A program made the position numbers and the translations under genes. The notes beneath the pieces are model-generated. The model searched no databases. It saw only the letters and a list, made by a program, of their open reading frames with translations, and had not been told where the DNA came from. A stretch of DNA of 9,376 nt. Origin: an uncultured Collinsella sp. (GTDB lineage Bacteria > Actinomycetota > Coriobacteriia > Coriobacteriales > Coriobacteriaceae). The stretch spans positions 1 to 9,376 of the forward strand of contig UQAU01000049.1 of NCBI GenBank assembly GCA_900539035.1, read 5' to 3'. This document shows, piece by piece, positions 1 through 6,242 of this stretch (position 1 is its first letter; each line of letters starts with the position of its first letter).

Positions 1-1
1 A

Positions 2-61
2 GCAAGACAAGGCGCGATAACGCAGGAGATAACGGAAATCGTGGCCGGAGCAAACGCCTAG
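2..61 (+). CDS. atpG: ATP synthase F1 gamma subunit, C-terminal end only (5' truncated by window)
   Basis: Only the last 19 codons and the TAG stop are inside the window. They read ARQGAITQEITEIVAGANA, which matches the conserved C-terminal helix of the F1 gamma subunit (typical pattern N-x-x-R-Q-x-x-I-T-x-E-I-x-E-I-V-x-G-A). Gamma is the central stalk that couples proton flow through Fo to catalysis in the beta subunits. The position directly before atpD fits the standard atpA-atpG-atpD-atpC order. Even in this short piece the codons include AGA, GGA and ATA, which are absent or very rare in the genes after base 1,090. The fragment therefore belongs compositionally with the 5' part of atpD and not with the rest of the window. 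Confidence 0.85.
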   Translation, partial: ARQGAITQEITEIVAGANA

Positions 62-135
62 CTGGGGATATACTTTAGCTTAGCATGGAAGAATACCACC
101 CCAGCTCAGAGAATTTCCTTTGCAGAAAATTCTCT
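60..135 (+). other. Two consecutive hairpins in the atpG-atpD spacer
   Basis: The 127-base spacer between the atpG stop and the atpD start is AT-rich and holds two perfect inverted repeats. The first has 8-base arms AGCTGGGG (60-67, starting inside the atpG stop codon) and CCCCAGCT (99-106). The second has 9-base arms AGAGAATTT (108-116) and AAATTCTCT (127-135) around a 10-base loop. No long U-run follows, so they are not classical terminators. In an RNA spanning the two genes they could stabilise mRNA ends or tune atpD translation; that role is inference. The atpD Shine-Dalgarno (AGAGGA, about 175-180) lies outside both hairpins. Confidence 0.5.
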
Positions 136-188
136 CGTTTGTATGTCCTAAATCGCGTAATTAAGAGTAAATATAGAGGAAAGAATAA

Positions 189-1595
189 ATGGCAAACGAA
201 AAAAATATCGGTCATGTTACTCAGGTCATCGGTCCTGTAGTAGACGTGCGGTTTGACGAGGAGCATCTCCCGGATATTTTAAACGCCGTAGAGATAGAGT
301 TTTCGGGCAAGCGTCTCGTGGTCGAGGTTTCCGCTCATGTGGGAGACGGCGTCGCGAGATGTATCGCCATGAGCTCGACGGACGGTCTTGTCAGAGGAAC
401 CGAAGCCGTAGATACGGGCAGCCCGATTAAAGTTCCCGTAGGCAGAGGTACTCTCGGCAGAATCTTCAACGTACTCGGCGAACCCGTAGACGAAATGCCC
501 GCACCCGAGAACTGTGAAAAGTGGTCAATCCACCGTCCCGCACCCGCATATGAGGATCAGTCGGTCGAAACGGAGATACTTGAAACGGGTATCAAGGTCA
601 TAGACATCATCTGCCCTTATACCAGAGGCGGTAAGGTCGGACTGTTCGGCGGCGCAGGCGTTGGTAAGACCGTCCTTATCATGGAGCTTATGCACAATAT
701 CTCCAAAGAGCACGGAGGTTATTCCATATTTACGGGTGTCGGCGAACGGTCGCGCGAAGGAAACGACATGATTTCGGATATGGAAGAATCCGGAGTTATC
801 GGCAATACGGCGCTTGTATACGGGCAGATGAACGAACCTCCCGGGAGCCGTATGCGCACGGCGTTTACGGGGCTTACGATCGCCGAATATTTCCGTGACG
901 TGAAGCGGCGCGACGTTTTGTTGTTTATCGATAATATTTATCGTTATATTCAGGCGGGCAGCGAAGTTTCGGCTTTGCTCGGAAGAATGCCGTCGGCCGT
1001 CGGCTATCAGCCGACTCTGGCGACGGAAATGGGGCTTTTGCAGGAACGAATTGCAAGTACACGCCGCGGTTCCATTACCTCCATACAGGCGGTCTATGTC
1101 CCGGCGGACGACCTGACCGACCCGGCGCCTGCCACGACGTTTACGCACCTCGACGCCACCACGGTTCTTTCGCGTAGCATTTCGTCGCTCGGCCTGTTCC
1201 CGGCTATCGACCCGCTCGCATCTTCCTCCGACGCTCTCGATCCCTCGATCGTCGGCGAGGAGCACTACCGTGTCGCCGTCAAGGTCCAGGAGCTCCTGCA
1301 GGAGTACTCCGACCTTCAGGACATCATCGCCATTCTGGGTATGGACGAGCTGTCCGAGGAGCAGCGCCTTACGGTCAACCGTGCCCGTAAGATTCAGCAG
1401 TTCCTCTCGCAGTCTTTCCACGTCGCCGAGAAGTTCACCGGCAACCCCGGTGTCTACGTCCGCGTCGAGGATACCGTCCGCTCTTTCGCCGAGATTGTCG
1501 ACGGCAAGGCCGATGACCTGCCCGAGCAGGCTTTCCGCTATGCTTCCACGATTGAGGACGTGCGTGAGCGCGCCCGCAAGATGGGGGAGAAGTAG
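189..1595 (+). CDS. atpD: ATP synthase F1 beta subunit (catalytic), compositionally mosaic
   Basis: The product is the catalytic beta subunit of F1, which makes ATP from ADP and phosphate at the cytoplasmic face of the membrane. The 468-residue length is normal. Visible landmarks are the N-terminal barrel (about 1-80, VIGPVVDVRF), the Walker A loop GGAGVGKT (154-161), the GVGER segment with the catalytic Glu at 186, the Walker B strand DVLLFIDN (242-249), the conserved block SALLGRMPSAVGYQPT (261-276) and the DELSEE loop (386-391) that contacts gamma. The ATG start has AGAGGA eight bases upstream, and atpC follows after 3 bases. The codons are odd. Residues 1-300 use six AGA, five ATA and about eight GTA codons and many GAA; residues 301-468 use none of these and almost only GAG, GTC, CGC/CGT and ATC/ATT. 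The protein stays continuous and family-typical across the switch, so function looks intact. Natural recombination or an assembly join are both possible. Confidence 0.96.
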   Translation: MANEKNIGHVTQVIGPVVDVRFDEEHLPDILNAVEIEFSGKRLVVEVSAHVGDGVARCIAMSSTDGLVRGTEAVDTGSPIKVPVGRGTLGRIFNVLGEPVDEMPAPENCEKWSIHRPAPAYEDQSVETEILETGIKVIDIICPYTRGGKVGLFGGAGVGKTVLIMELMHNISKEHGGYSIFTGVGERSREGNDMISDMEESGVIGNTALVYGQMNEPPGSRMRTAFTGLTIAEYFRDVKRRDVLLFIDNIYRYIQAGSEVSALLGRMPSAVGYQPTLATEMGLLQERIASTRRGSITSIQAVYVPADDLTDPAPATTFTHLDATTVLSRSISSLGLFPAIDPLASSSDALDPSIVGEEHYRVAVKVQELLQEYSDLQDIIAILGMDELSEEQRLTVNRARKIQQFLSQSFHVAEKFTGNPGVYVRVEDTVRSFAEIVDGKADDLPEQAFRYASTIEDVRERARKMGEK

Positions 1596-1598
1596 GTT

Positions 1599-1991
1599 AT
1601 GCGTATCCGCATCGTGTGCCCCGTGAGCTGCGCCTATGAGGGCGACGCTGCGTTTGTGTCGATTCCGTCCACGGATGGCGAGTTTGGCGTTCTGCCTGCT
1701 CACTCCAGCGAGATCTGCACGATCGACCGCGGTTACGTTCGCGTTTCCGATAAGGCCATGGGCACTGTCGACCACACGTTTGCCGTGGCCGGCGGCTATG
1801 CCCAGGTTGCGGACGATGTCGTGACCGTTCTCGCCGAGCGCGCTTGCGATTTGGCGACCGTCGATGCCGACAAGCTTAAAGCTGATATTCAAGGTTTTGA
1901 AGAGAAGCTGGGTAATTTGTCGGAGGATGATGCACGCCGCGCCTACCTCTATAATGAAATCGCATGGTGTAAGCTCAAGCTTGCCCAATAG
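1599..1991 (+). CDS. atpC: ATP synthase F1 epsilon subunit
   Basis: This is the epsilon subunit of F1, part of the rotor stalk and an intrinsic inhibitor of ATP hydrolysis. At 130 residues it has the usual length. The N-terminal beta-sandwich (about 1-85) carries the family signature GEFGVLPAHSSEIC (residues 28-41) and the strand pattern AGGYAQVADDVVTVLAE (about 66-82). The C-terminal part (about 88-130, rich in Asp, Glu, Lys and Leu) is the helical hairpin that can contact beta. The ATG lies 3 bases after the atpD stop, and its Shine-Dalgarno (GGGGGAGAAG) sits within the last atpD codons, so translation is probably coupled. Codon use is wholly of the GC-rich local type, unlike the first two thirds of atpD. 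A strong terminator follows 37 bases after the stop. Confidence 0.93.
   Translation: MRIRIVCPVSCAYEGDAAFVSIPSTDGEFGVLPAHSSEICTIDRGYVRVSDKAMGTVDHTFAVAGGYAQVADDVVTVLAERACDLATVDADKLKADIQGFEEKLGNLSEDDARRAYLYNEIAWCKLKLAQ
1950..1955 (+). promoter_or_regulatory. Possible -10 element for murA inside atpC
   Basis: A perfect TATAAT hexamer lies in the last codons of atpC, about 125 bases before the murA start. It is the only obvious -10 candidate between atpC and murA. No good -35 hexamer is visible 16-18 bases upstream (ATGATG or similar) and there is no TG extension, so it may be chance. If it is used, the transcript would carry the 2028-2066 terminator hairpin in its leader. Confidence 0.25.
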
Positions 1992-2027
1992 TCAAACGAT
2001 TTAGCGTTCGACCATTTGCGAACACAT

Positions 2028-2066
2028 CATGCCCGGGATGGCCCAGCCACCCCGGGCATGCTTTTT
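2028..2066 (+). terminator. Rho-independent terminator after atpC
   Basis: A perfect 10-base-pair stem, CATGCCCGGG (2028-2037) with CCCGGGCATG (2051-2060), encloses a 13-base loop that can form three more pairs (TGG/CCA). A C and five Ts follow (2062-2066). This is a textbook intrinsic terminator for the atp operon. Its T-run ends only about 4 bases before the murA Shine-Dalgarno GGG (2071-2073), so it also forms most of the murA leader. A weaker 5-base-pair hairpin (2006-2010 with 2019-2023) precedes it. Confidence 0.85.
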
Positions 2067-2079
2067 GAAAGGGTAGACC

Positions 2080-3363
2080 TTGGATATTATCCGCGTTGAG
2101 GGTGGCCACGCCATCGGAGGCTCCGTGCCCGTCTCGGGTGCCAAGAACTCCGCGCTCAAACTCATGGCGGCAACGCTTCTGGCGCCGGGCAAGACGACGC
2201 TGCAGAACGTGCCCGATATTTCCGATGTCCACGTGATGGGCAAGGTGCTCAAGGGCATGGGCGCTACGATCGATGTTCTCGACGAGCACACGCTCGAGAT
2301 TGATACCTCTCAGGTCGATTCTTGGGAGGCCCCCTACGAGCTCGTTGCCAAGATGCGTGCTTCCACCGCCGTCATGGGACCCCTGCTGGGCCGCTTCCAT
2401 CGCGCCAAGATTGCCATGCCGGGCGGCTGCAACCTGGGTGCTCGCAAGATCGATATGCACATTCTTGGTCTCGAGGCCCTGGGCGTTGAGTTCGATACCG
2501 CCCACGGTTACATCAACGCTAATGCGCCCCAAGGTCTGCGCGGTACCACCGTCACGCTCGAGTTCGCCAGCGTCGGTGCGACCGAGAACCTCATCATGGC
2601 CTCTGTGCGCGCACAGGGCACCACGGTTATCGACAATGCCGCCCGCGAGCCCGAGATCGTCGATCTCGCCAACATGCTCAACGAGATGGGCGCTAAGATT
2701 GTCGGTGCCGGTACGCCTGTCGTGACCATCGAGGGCGTGGAAGAGCTGCATCCTGTTACCCATCGCGTAGTGGGCGACCGCATCGAGGCCGGTACCTTTA
2801 TCGTCGCCGGTGCGCTGATGGCCGACGATCGCGGTGTCGATGTCACGGGCTTTTGCCCCATTCACTTGGGCATGGTGCTCAAGAAGATGGAGCTCATGGG
2901 TATCGATTGCGAGCGTACCGACGACGGCGTTCACGTGAATCGCGCCGAGCGCATCAAGCCGGTCGACATCCAGACGCTTCCGTTCCCCGGCTTCCCGACC
3001 GACATGCAGGCACAAATTATGGTGCTTTCCGCCCTCGCCGACGGCAGTTCCGTTATTACCGAGAACATCTTCGAGAATCGCTTTATGTTTGCCTCTGAGC
3101 TGGTGCGCATGGGTGCCGACATTCGTATTGAGAGCCATCATGCCATGATTCATGGCGTCAAGGGCTTCTCGGGTGCACAGGTTACCTCGCCCGATCTGCG
3201 TGGCGGAGCGGCCCTCGTCGTAGCGGGCTTGATCGCCGACGGGACGACCGAGGTTTCGGCCATTCATCACATCAAGCGCGGCTACGAGCGGTTTGTCGAA
3301 AAGCTGCAGGCACTCGGCGCGCATGTCGAGCATGCTACCGTCCCCGATCCCGTCATCTACTAA
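2080..3363 (+). CDS. murA: UDP-N-acetylglucosamine 1-carboxyvinyltransferase
   Basis: MurA transfers enolpyruvate from phosphoenolpyruvate to UDP-GlcNAc, the first committed step of peptidoglycan synthesis, in the cytoplasm. The 427-residue length is typical of the EPSP-synthase-like two-domain fold. Active-site residues are present: Lys22-Asn23 in VSGAKNSALK; the catalytic loop PGGCNLG with Cys117, the residue alkylated by fosfomycin, so the enzyme should be of the fosfomycin-sensitive type; Asp372 and Arg374 in DLRGG; and Arg404 in GYERF. The start is TTG at 2080, giving MDIIRVEGG, which matches the family N-terminus; AAAGGG lies six bases upstream. No in-frame ATG gives a better N-terminus. 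The leader is unusual because the atp terminator ends right at the ribosome binding site. The LCP gene follows after 12 bases, so the two are probably co-transcribed. Confidence 0.96.
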   Translation: MDIIRVEGGHAIGGSVPVSGAKNSALKLMAATLLAPGKTTLQNVPDISDVHVMGKVLKGMGATIDVLDEHTLEIDTSQVDSWEAPYELVAKMRASTAVMGPLLGRFHRAKIAMPGGCNLGARKIDMHILGLEALGVEFDTAHGYINANAPQGLRGTTVTLEFASVGATENLIMASVRAQGTTVIDNAAREPEIVDLANMLNEMGAKIVGAGTPVVTIEGVEELHPVTHRVVGDRIEAGTFIVAGALMADDRGVDVTGFCPIHLGMVLKKMELMGIDCERTDDGVHVNRAERIKPVDIQTLPFPGFPTDMQAQIMVLSALADGSSVITENIFENRFMFASELVRMGADIRIESHHAMIHGVKGFSGAQVTSPDLRGGAALVVAGLIADGTTEVSAIHHIKRGYERFVEKLQALGAHVEHATVPDPVIY

Positions 3364-3375
3364 TACAGGTTGCCT

Positions 3376-4611
3376 ATGTTTAATAAAAAGCCCCTCGCGG
3401 ATACCACCGCCCGAAGACCCTCAACTGGTGCGCAGGCCAAGATCTACAGTCGCGATAACGTGGCTCGCTATTCCGAGCGCGCTCGTCAACGTCGTCGTAG
3501 CCACACGATTCGTCACGTCGCACTCATTGTCGTGCTTGGTGTGCTGCTGAGTGCCACTACCGCTGCCGGCCTGTGGTTTGCCACCATTATGGGCAAGCTC
3601 GGCGATTCTAGTGTCATTACCGACAATCTGCGTCGGGTTCTGGTTGACACCGATGAGGCAAAGGATCCGTTCTACGTGCTGCTTCTTGGCACCGACGGCC
3701 GTCCGGGCGAGGATACGTATCGTGCCGACTCTATTATCCTGGCACGCATCGACCCCACGCAAAAGCAGGCGACGCTCATTTCCGTTCCGCGCGACACCAA
3801 GGTCGAGTACAAGGGCGAGACCATGAAGATCAACGCCTGCCATACCGTTGGCGGCGCCGAGGCCATGGTCGAGGCGGTCAACGAGCTGTGCGGTGTTCAG
3901 ATTTCCCACTATGCCGAGGTCAGCTTCGACGGTATGCAGGCGCTGATTGATTCGGTTGGCGGTATCGACATTAACGCAACCGATGATGTTGACGACCCCG
4001 AGCACCTGGATATTAAGATTACCGCTGGCCAGCAGCATATGGACGGTGCCACCGCCCTTACCTATGCCCGCTGCCGCTACACCTATGCCGACGGCGATTA
4101 CACGCGCATGCGCCACCAGCGTCAGGTGCTTGGCGCCCTTGCCAACCAGATTCTCAATAACTTCGATGCCACGAAGATCTTTGGCCTGGTGAATTCGCTG
4201 TCCGATATGCTCGTAACCGATATGAGCGTTCAGGATATCGTGGCTACGGTCAACGCCATGCGCGGTATGGATGTCGACGGTATCTACTCGGCCAACCTGC
4301 CCTCGTACGCCGACGACAGCACCATGATCGACGGTGTGAGCTACGTCTTTGTCTACGAGGACGAGCTCAAGGAAATGATGGAGCGCGTCGATGCCGGCAA
4401 GGATCCCAAGGGTCCCAACACCATGGGTCTTTCCGACGGTTCCAGCTCTACGATTGGCGACCTGAACAACAACACGTCTGACGACTACGCAAACGGTACC
4501 GCAACCTCATCGGTCAGCTCTGACGATTCCGATGACTCAAGCGATTCGAGCGATTCGGACTACTACGAAGAGCCCACCGGCGACGGCAACGGCTACGAAG
4601 CCAACTACTAG
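3376..4611 (+). CDS. LytR-CpsA-Psr (LCP) family glycopolymer transferase
   Basis: LCP proteins are membrane-anchored enzymes that move wall glycopolymers from polyprenyl phosphate carriers to peptidoglycan on the outer face of the membrane. The 411-residue product has a basic cytoplasmic N-terminus (about 1-45, RARQRRRSHTIRH), one transmembrane helix (about 46-72) and an external LCP domain (about 97-255). Typical residues are visible: GTDGR (105-109), the Arg and Asp of RADS (116-119), VPRDT (137-141), Lys151/Asn153 and the Arg-rich block DYTRMRHQRQ (241-250). A low-complexity Ser/Asp/Asn/Gly tail covers about 350-411. ATG 3376 is chosen because AGG lies six bases upstream; TTG 3370 in frame has no room for a ribosome binding site. 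Placement after murA supports a wall role. The exact polymer cannot be told from sequence, and several LCP paralogues per genome are usual. Confidence 0.9.
   Translation: MFNKKPLADTTARRPSTGAQAKIYSRDNVARYSERARQRRRSHTIRHVALIVVLGVLLSATTAAGLWFATIMGKLGDSSVITDNLRRVLVDTDEAKDPFYVLLLGTDGRPGEDTYRADSIILARIDPTQKQATLISVPRDTKVEYKGETMKINACHTVGGAEAMVEAVNELCGVQISHYAEVSFDGMQALIDSVGGIDINATDDVDDPEHLDIKITAGQQHMDGATALTYARCRYTYADGDYTRMRHQRQVLGALANQILNNFDATKIFGLVNSLSDMLVTDMSVQDIVATVNAMRGMDVDGIYSANLPSYADDSTMIDGVSYVFVYEDELKEMMERVDAGKDPKGPNTMGLSDGSSSTIGDLNNNTSDDYANGTATSSVSSDDSDDSSDSSDSDYYEEPTGDGNGYEANY
4540..4557 (+). repeat. Perfect 9-base tandem duplication in the LCP tail
   Basis: AGCGATTCG occurs twice in direct succession, in frame, encoding Ser-Asp-Ser twice. 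It lies in a wider degenerate Ser/Asp-coding stretch (about 4516-4560). Gain or loss of a unit would alter the tail by three residues without a frameshift. Confidence 0.7.
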
Positions 4612-4612
4612 A

Positions 4613-4640
4613 GTTACGGCGTTTTACCAAACGCCGTAAC
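4613..4640. repeat. Perfect 12-base-pair hairpin after the LCP stop
   Basis: GTTACGGCGTTT (4613-4624) and AAACGCCGTAAC (4629-4640) form a perfect stem with the 4-base loop TACC, beginning one base after the LCP stop codon. No T-run follows on either strand, so it is not a classical intrinsic terminator. It could protect the 3' end of the murA-LCP mRNA or assist termination at the next hairpin. Confidence 0.6.
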
Positions 4641-4645
4641 GACTC

Positions 4646-4760
4646 GACGCTGCGCGGGCCGCATTTGGACAATCTGACGTTCAACTTCAAGGGCGCGACC
4701 AGAAGGTCAGCGCCCTTTCGCTTCACGTCACCTTGTCTCAAATGCGACCCGCTCGCTGTC
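4646..4760. repeat. Long imperfect palindrome (MITE-like or compound terminator)
   Basis: Successive matching arms nest around one centre: GAC/GTC (4646-4648, 4758-4760), GCGGG/CCCGC (4654-4658, 4748-4752), CGCATTTG/CAAATGCG (4660-4667, 4739-4746), GACAA/TTGTC (4668-4672, 4733-4737), TGACGT/ACGTCA (4675-4680, 4725-4730), AAGGGCGC/GCGCCCTT (4689-4696, 4710-4717) and GACC/GGTC (4697-4700, 4705-4708) with the loop AGAA. About 39 pairs are formed with small internal loops. This is far longer than a terminator needs. A non-autonomous palindromic repeat element is a plausible reading; I see no clear target-site duplication. Confidence 0.6.
4689..4718 (+). terminator. Terminator-like hairpin for murA-LCP
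   Basis: AAGGGCGC-GACC, loop AGAA, then GGTC-A-GCGCCCTT forms a 12-base-pair stem with a one-base bulge, followed by only a short T-tract (TTTCGCTT). It is the tip of the larger palindrome at 4646-4760. It is the best candidate for ending the murA-LCP transcript, but the weak T-run lowers confidence. Confidence 0.5.
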
Positions 4761-4779
4761 GTTGCCAAAACATCGGCGT

Positions 4780-4842
4780 TGCCGGAACACTTGGCACTTG
4801 GGGACGTTCCTTTTGTGCCGGCAGTTTGGGACACTCCTTGCG
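4780..4842. repeat. Tandem GGGAC-type short repeat with hairpin
   Basis: Two related units, TTGGGGACGTTCCTTTT (4798-4814) and TTTGGGACACTCCTTGC (4825-4841), match at most positions and are 27 bases apart. The first sits inside an inverted repeat GGCAC/GTGCC (4793-4797, 4815-4819) with an alternative outer pairing TGCCGG/CCGGCA (4780-4785, 4818-4823). The core GGGGACGTTCCT is itself a near-palindrome. Short GGGAC...TCC(C)TTTTGTG motifs are, as I recall, dispersed in Collinsella-type intergenic regions; this would need a genome search. Confidence 0.5.
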
Positions 4843-4880
4843 TTAATAGGCTGGCGCGCGTCAACCTGTTCTCATTGCAG

Positions 4881-4917
4881 CAAAAAAAATTGCCCCGTTC
4901 TTGGTTGAGGACGGGGC
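4881..4917 (-). terminator. Rho-independent terminator of pepT
   Basis: Read on the minus strand, GCCCCGTCCT and AGAACGGGGC form a 10-base-pair stem (one G-U) around a 6-base loop, then two As and eight Ts (plus-strand A-run 4882-4889). It lies 31 bases beyond the pepT stop and is a classical intrinsic terminator. Confidence 0.9.
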
Positions 4918-4947
4918 GATTCGTCTTTTGGACTTGTGCAGCCAGGC

Positions 4948-6195
4948 TTATGCAAAGCGGGCGACGAGCTCCTGGAGCACGTCGGTCATCTTGACGAGTG
5001 AGCTGACCGGGATAAACTCGTTGACGCCGTGGTAGCAGTAGCCGCCCGTCGAGAGGTTGGGGCAGGGCAGACCGCGGAACGACAGCTGGGCGCCGTCGGT
5101 GCCGCCACGAATCGGCAGCACTTGGGGCTCAACGCCGCAGGCAAGGTAGGCTTCCTTGGCAACATTAATAAGCTCGGGATAGTCACGAACGATCTCGGCC
5201 ATATTTCGATACTGCTGCTTAATCTCGACTGTCACGCGCTCCTCACCCAGACGCTGGTTGAGCATCGAAGCGGCGGCATCAATAAGGTCGAGTTTCTGCT
5301 GGAACTTGGCGGCGTCATGGTCGCGGATGATATAGCGCGCTGTGGCGTGATCGACGGTCGCAGATACACCCTCAAGGTGATAAAAGCCCTCGTAGCCTTC
5401 CGTATACTCCGGGCGCTGCACGTAGGGGAGCAACGCGTTGAAGTCGCAGAACAGATTGCCTGCGTTGACCATACGGCCCTTAGCGTCGCCCGGGTGGATG
5501 GACTGGCCCTCAAAGCGGACGGTCGCCTCGGCGGCGTTAAAGCACTCCCACTCCAGTTCGCCGATGGGGCCGCCGTCGACCGTGTAGGCGTACTTGCAGC
5601 CAAAGGTATCGATATCCAACAGCTCGGCTCCGTGGCCGATCTCCTCGTCAGGGCAGAAGCAAATGCCGAGTGCGGGATGGGGCAGAGAAGGGTCCTGAGC
5701 GATACGCGCGACAAGCGACATGATCTCAGCGACGCCCGCCTTGTCGTCTGCGCCCAGCAGCGTGGTGCCATCGCTGCAGACCAAGTCCTCACCCGCGAGG
5801 TCGTTCAGGGCGGGAAGCTTGGCGGTACTCATGGCAACGGGCTTACCGTCAACCGTGCCGCAGACCAGGTCGCCGCCTTCGTAGTGTACGATGTGCGGCT
5901 TCACGCCGGCACCCGGTGCAACTTCGGTGGTGTCGAGATGGGCGATCAGGCCCAGGGCGGGCTTGTCCTCAGCGCCCGCACTTGCGGGGATATGCGCGCA
6001 GACATAGGCGTGCTCGGTCACGTGGGCATCTTCCGCACCAAGCTCGCGCAGCTCTTCAGCCAGCACGTTGGCAAGGTCAAACTGAACGGCGCTCGAGGGT
6101 ACCTGGTCGCAGTTTGCATCCTCGGACTGCGTGTTGATCTGGACGTAGCGCAAAAAGCGCTCGAGGACATCGTGGTTCGTAGTGGTGTTTTCCAT
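4948..6195 (-). CDS. pepT: Peptidase T (tripeptide aminopeptidase)
   Basis: PepT is a cytoplasmic M20-family zinc aminopeptidase that removes the N-terminal residue from tripeptides. The 415-residue length matches the usual ~410. Dinuclear zinc ligands are all visible: His86 and Asp88 in AHLDT, the bridging Asp of GADDKAG (150-151), the Glu pair 184-185 in PDEEIGHGAE (general base and ligand), Asp207 in TVDGG, and His389 in GGYCYHGVNEF. The start is ATG at 6195 (MENTTTNHDVLERF), with GGAG eight bases upstream. The frame stays open to 6291, but that longer version would add 32 unrelated residues and run through the divergent control region. The gene stands alone, with its own terminator (4881-4917) and a 120-base divergent spacer shared with the metal-dependent regulator. 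Confidence 0.96.
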   Translation of the reverse strand: MENTTTNHDVLERFLRYVQINTQSEDANCDQVPSSAVQFDLANVLAEELRELGAEDAHVTEHAYVCAHIPASAGAEDKPALGLIAHLDTTEVAPGAGVKPHIVHYEGGDLVCGTVDGKPVAMSTAKLPALNDLAGEDLVCSDGTTLLGADDKAGVAEIMSLVARIAQDPSLPHPALGICFCPDEEIGHGAELLDIDTFGCKYAYTVDGGPIGELEWECFNAAEATVRFEGQSIHPGDAKGRMVNAGNLFCDFNALLPYVQRPEYTEGYEGFYHLEGVSATVDHATARYIIRDHDAAKFQQKLDLIDAAASMLNQRLGEERVTVEIKQQYRNMAEIVRDYPELINVAKEAYLACGVEPQVLPIRGGTDGAQLSFRGLPCPNLSTGGYCYHGVNEFIPVSSLVKMTDVLQELVARFA

Positions 6196-6242
6196 AAAGA
6201 CCGCTCCAATCTTGGTCGTCGTGTGCAACAAGAACTCTAGCA

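Larger units (their letters stand above)
4612..4947. other. Convergent intergenic region, no gene, hairpin-rich
   Basis: These 336 bases lie between the ends of the LCP gene (+) and pepT (-). I find no convincing coding sequence. The content is structural: a 12-base-pair hairpin right after the LCP stop, a ~115-base imperfect palindrome whose tip resembles a terminator, a pair of GGGAC-type repeats, and the pepT terminator. Each is listed separately. Confidence 0.8.

Noticed and set aside
62..188. Separate promoter and small gene on the minus strand in the atpG-atpD spacer (open frame 75-266)
   Set aside because: It overlaps the atpD start, is AT-driven hydrophobic sequence, and lacks a ribosome binding site.
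525..1988. 487-codon open frame antisense to atpD/atpC
   Set aside because: It overlaps two certain genes on the other strand, has no ribosome binding site or family-like motifs, and spans the codon-usage switch; long antisense frames are expected where codons end in G or C.
1975..3333. 452-codon open frame antisense to murA
   Set aside because: Lies almost entirely opposite murA with its intact active-site motifs; the translation is His/Arg-rich and shows no domain.
4612..4947. CRISPR array in the repeat-rich convergent gap
   Set aside because: Only two diverged copies of a 17-base unit with no regular spacers or cas genes.
4665..4994. 109-codon frame in the LCP-pepT gap
   Set aside because: Runs through the palindrome, the short repeats and the pepT terminator, and into the end of pepT; no coding-like composition or start site.
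5029..6240. 403-codon open frame opposite pepT
   Set aside because: Antisense shadow; pepT has all zinc ligands, a ribosome binding site and a terminator.
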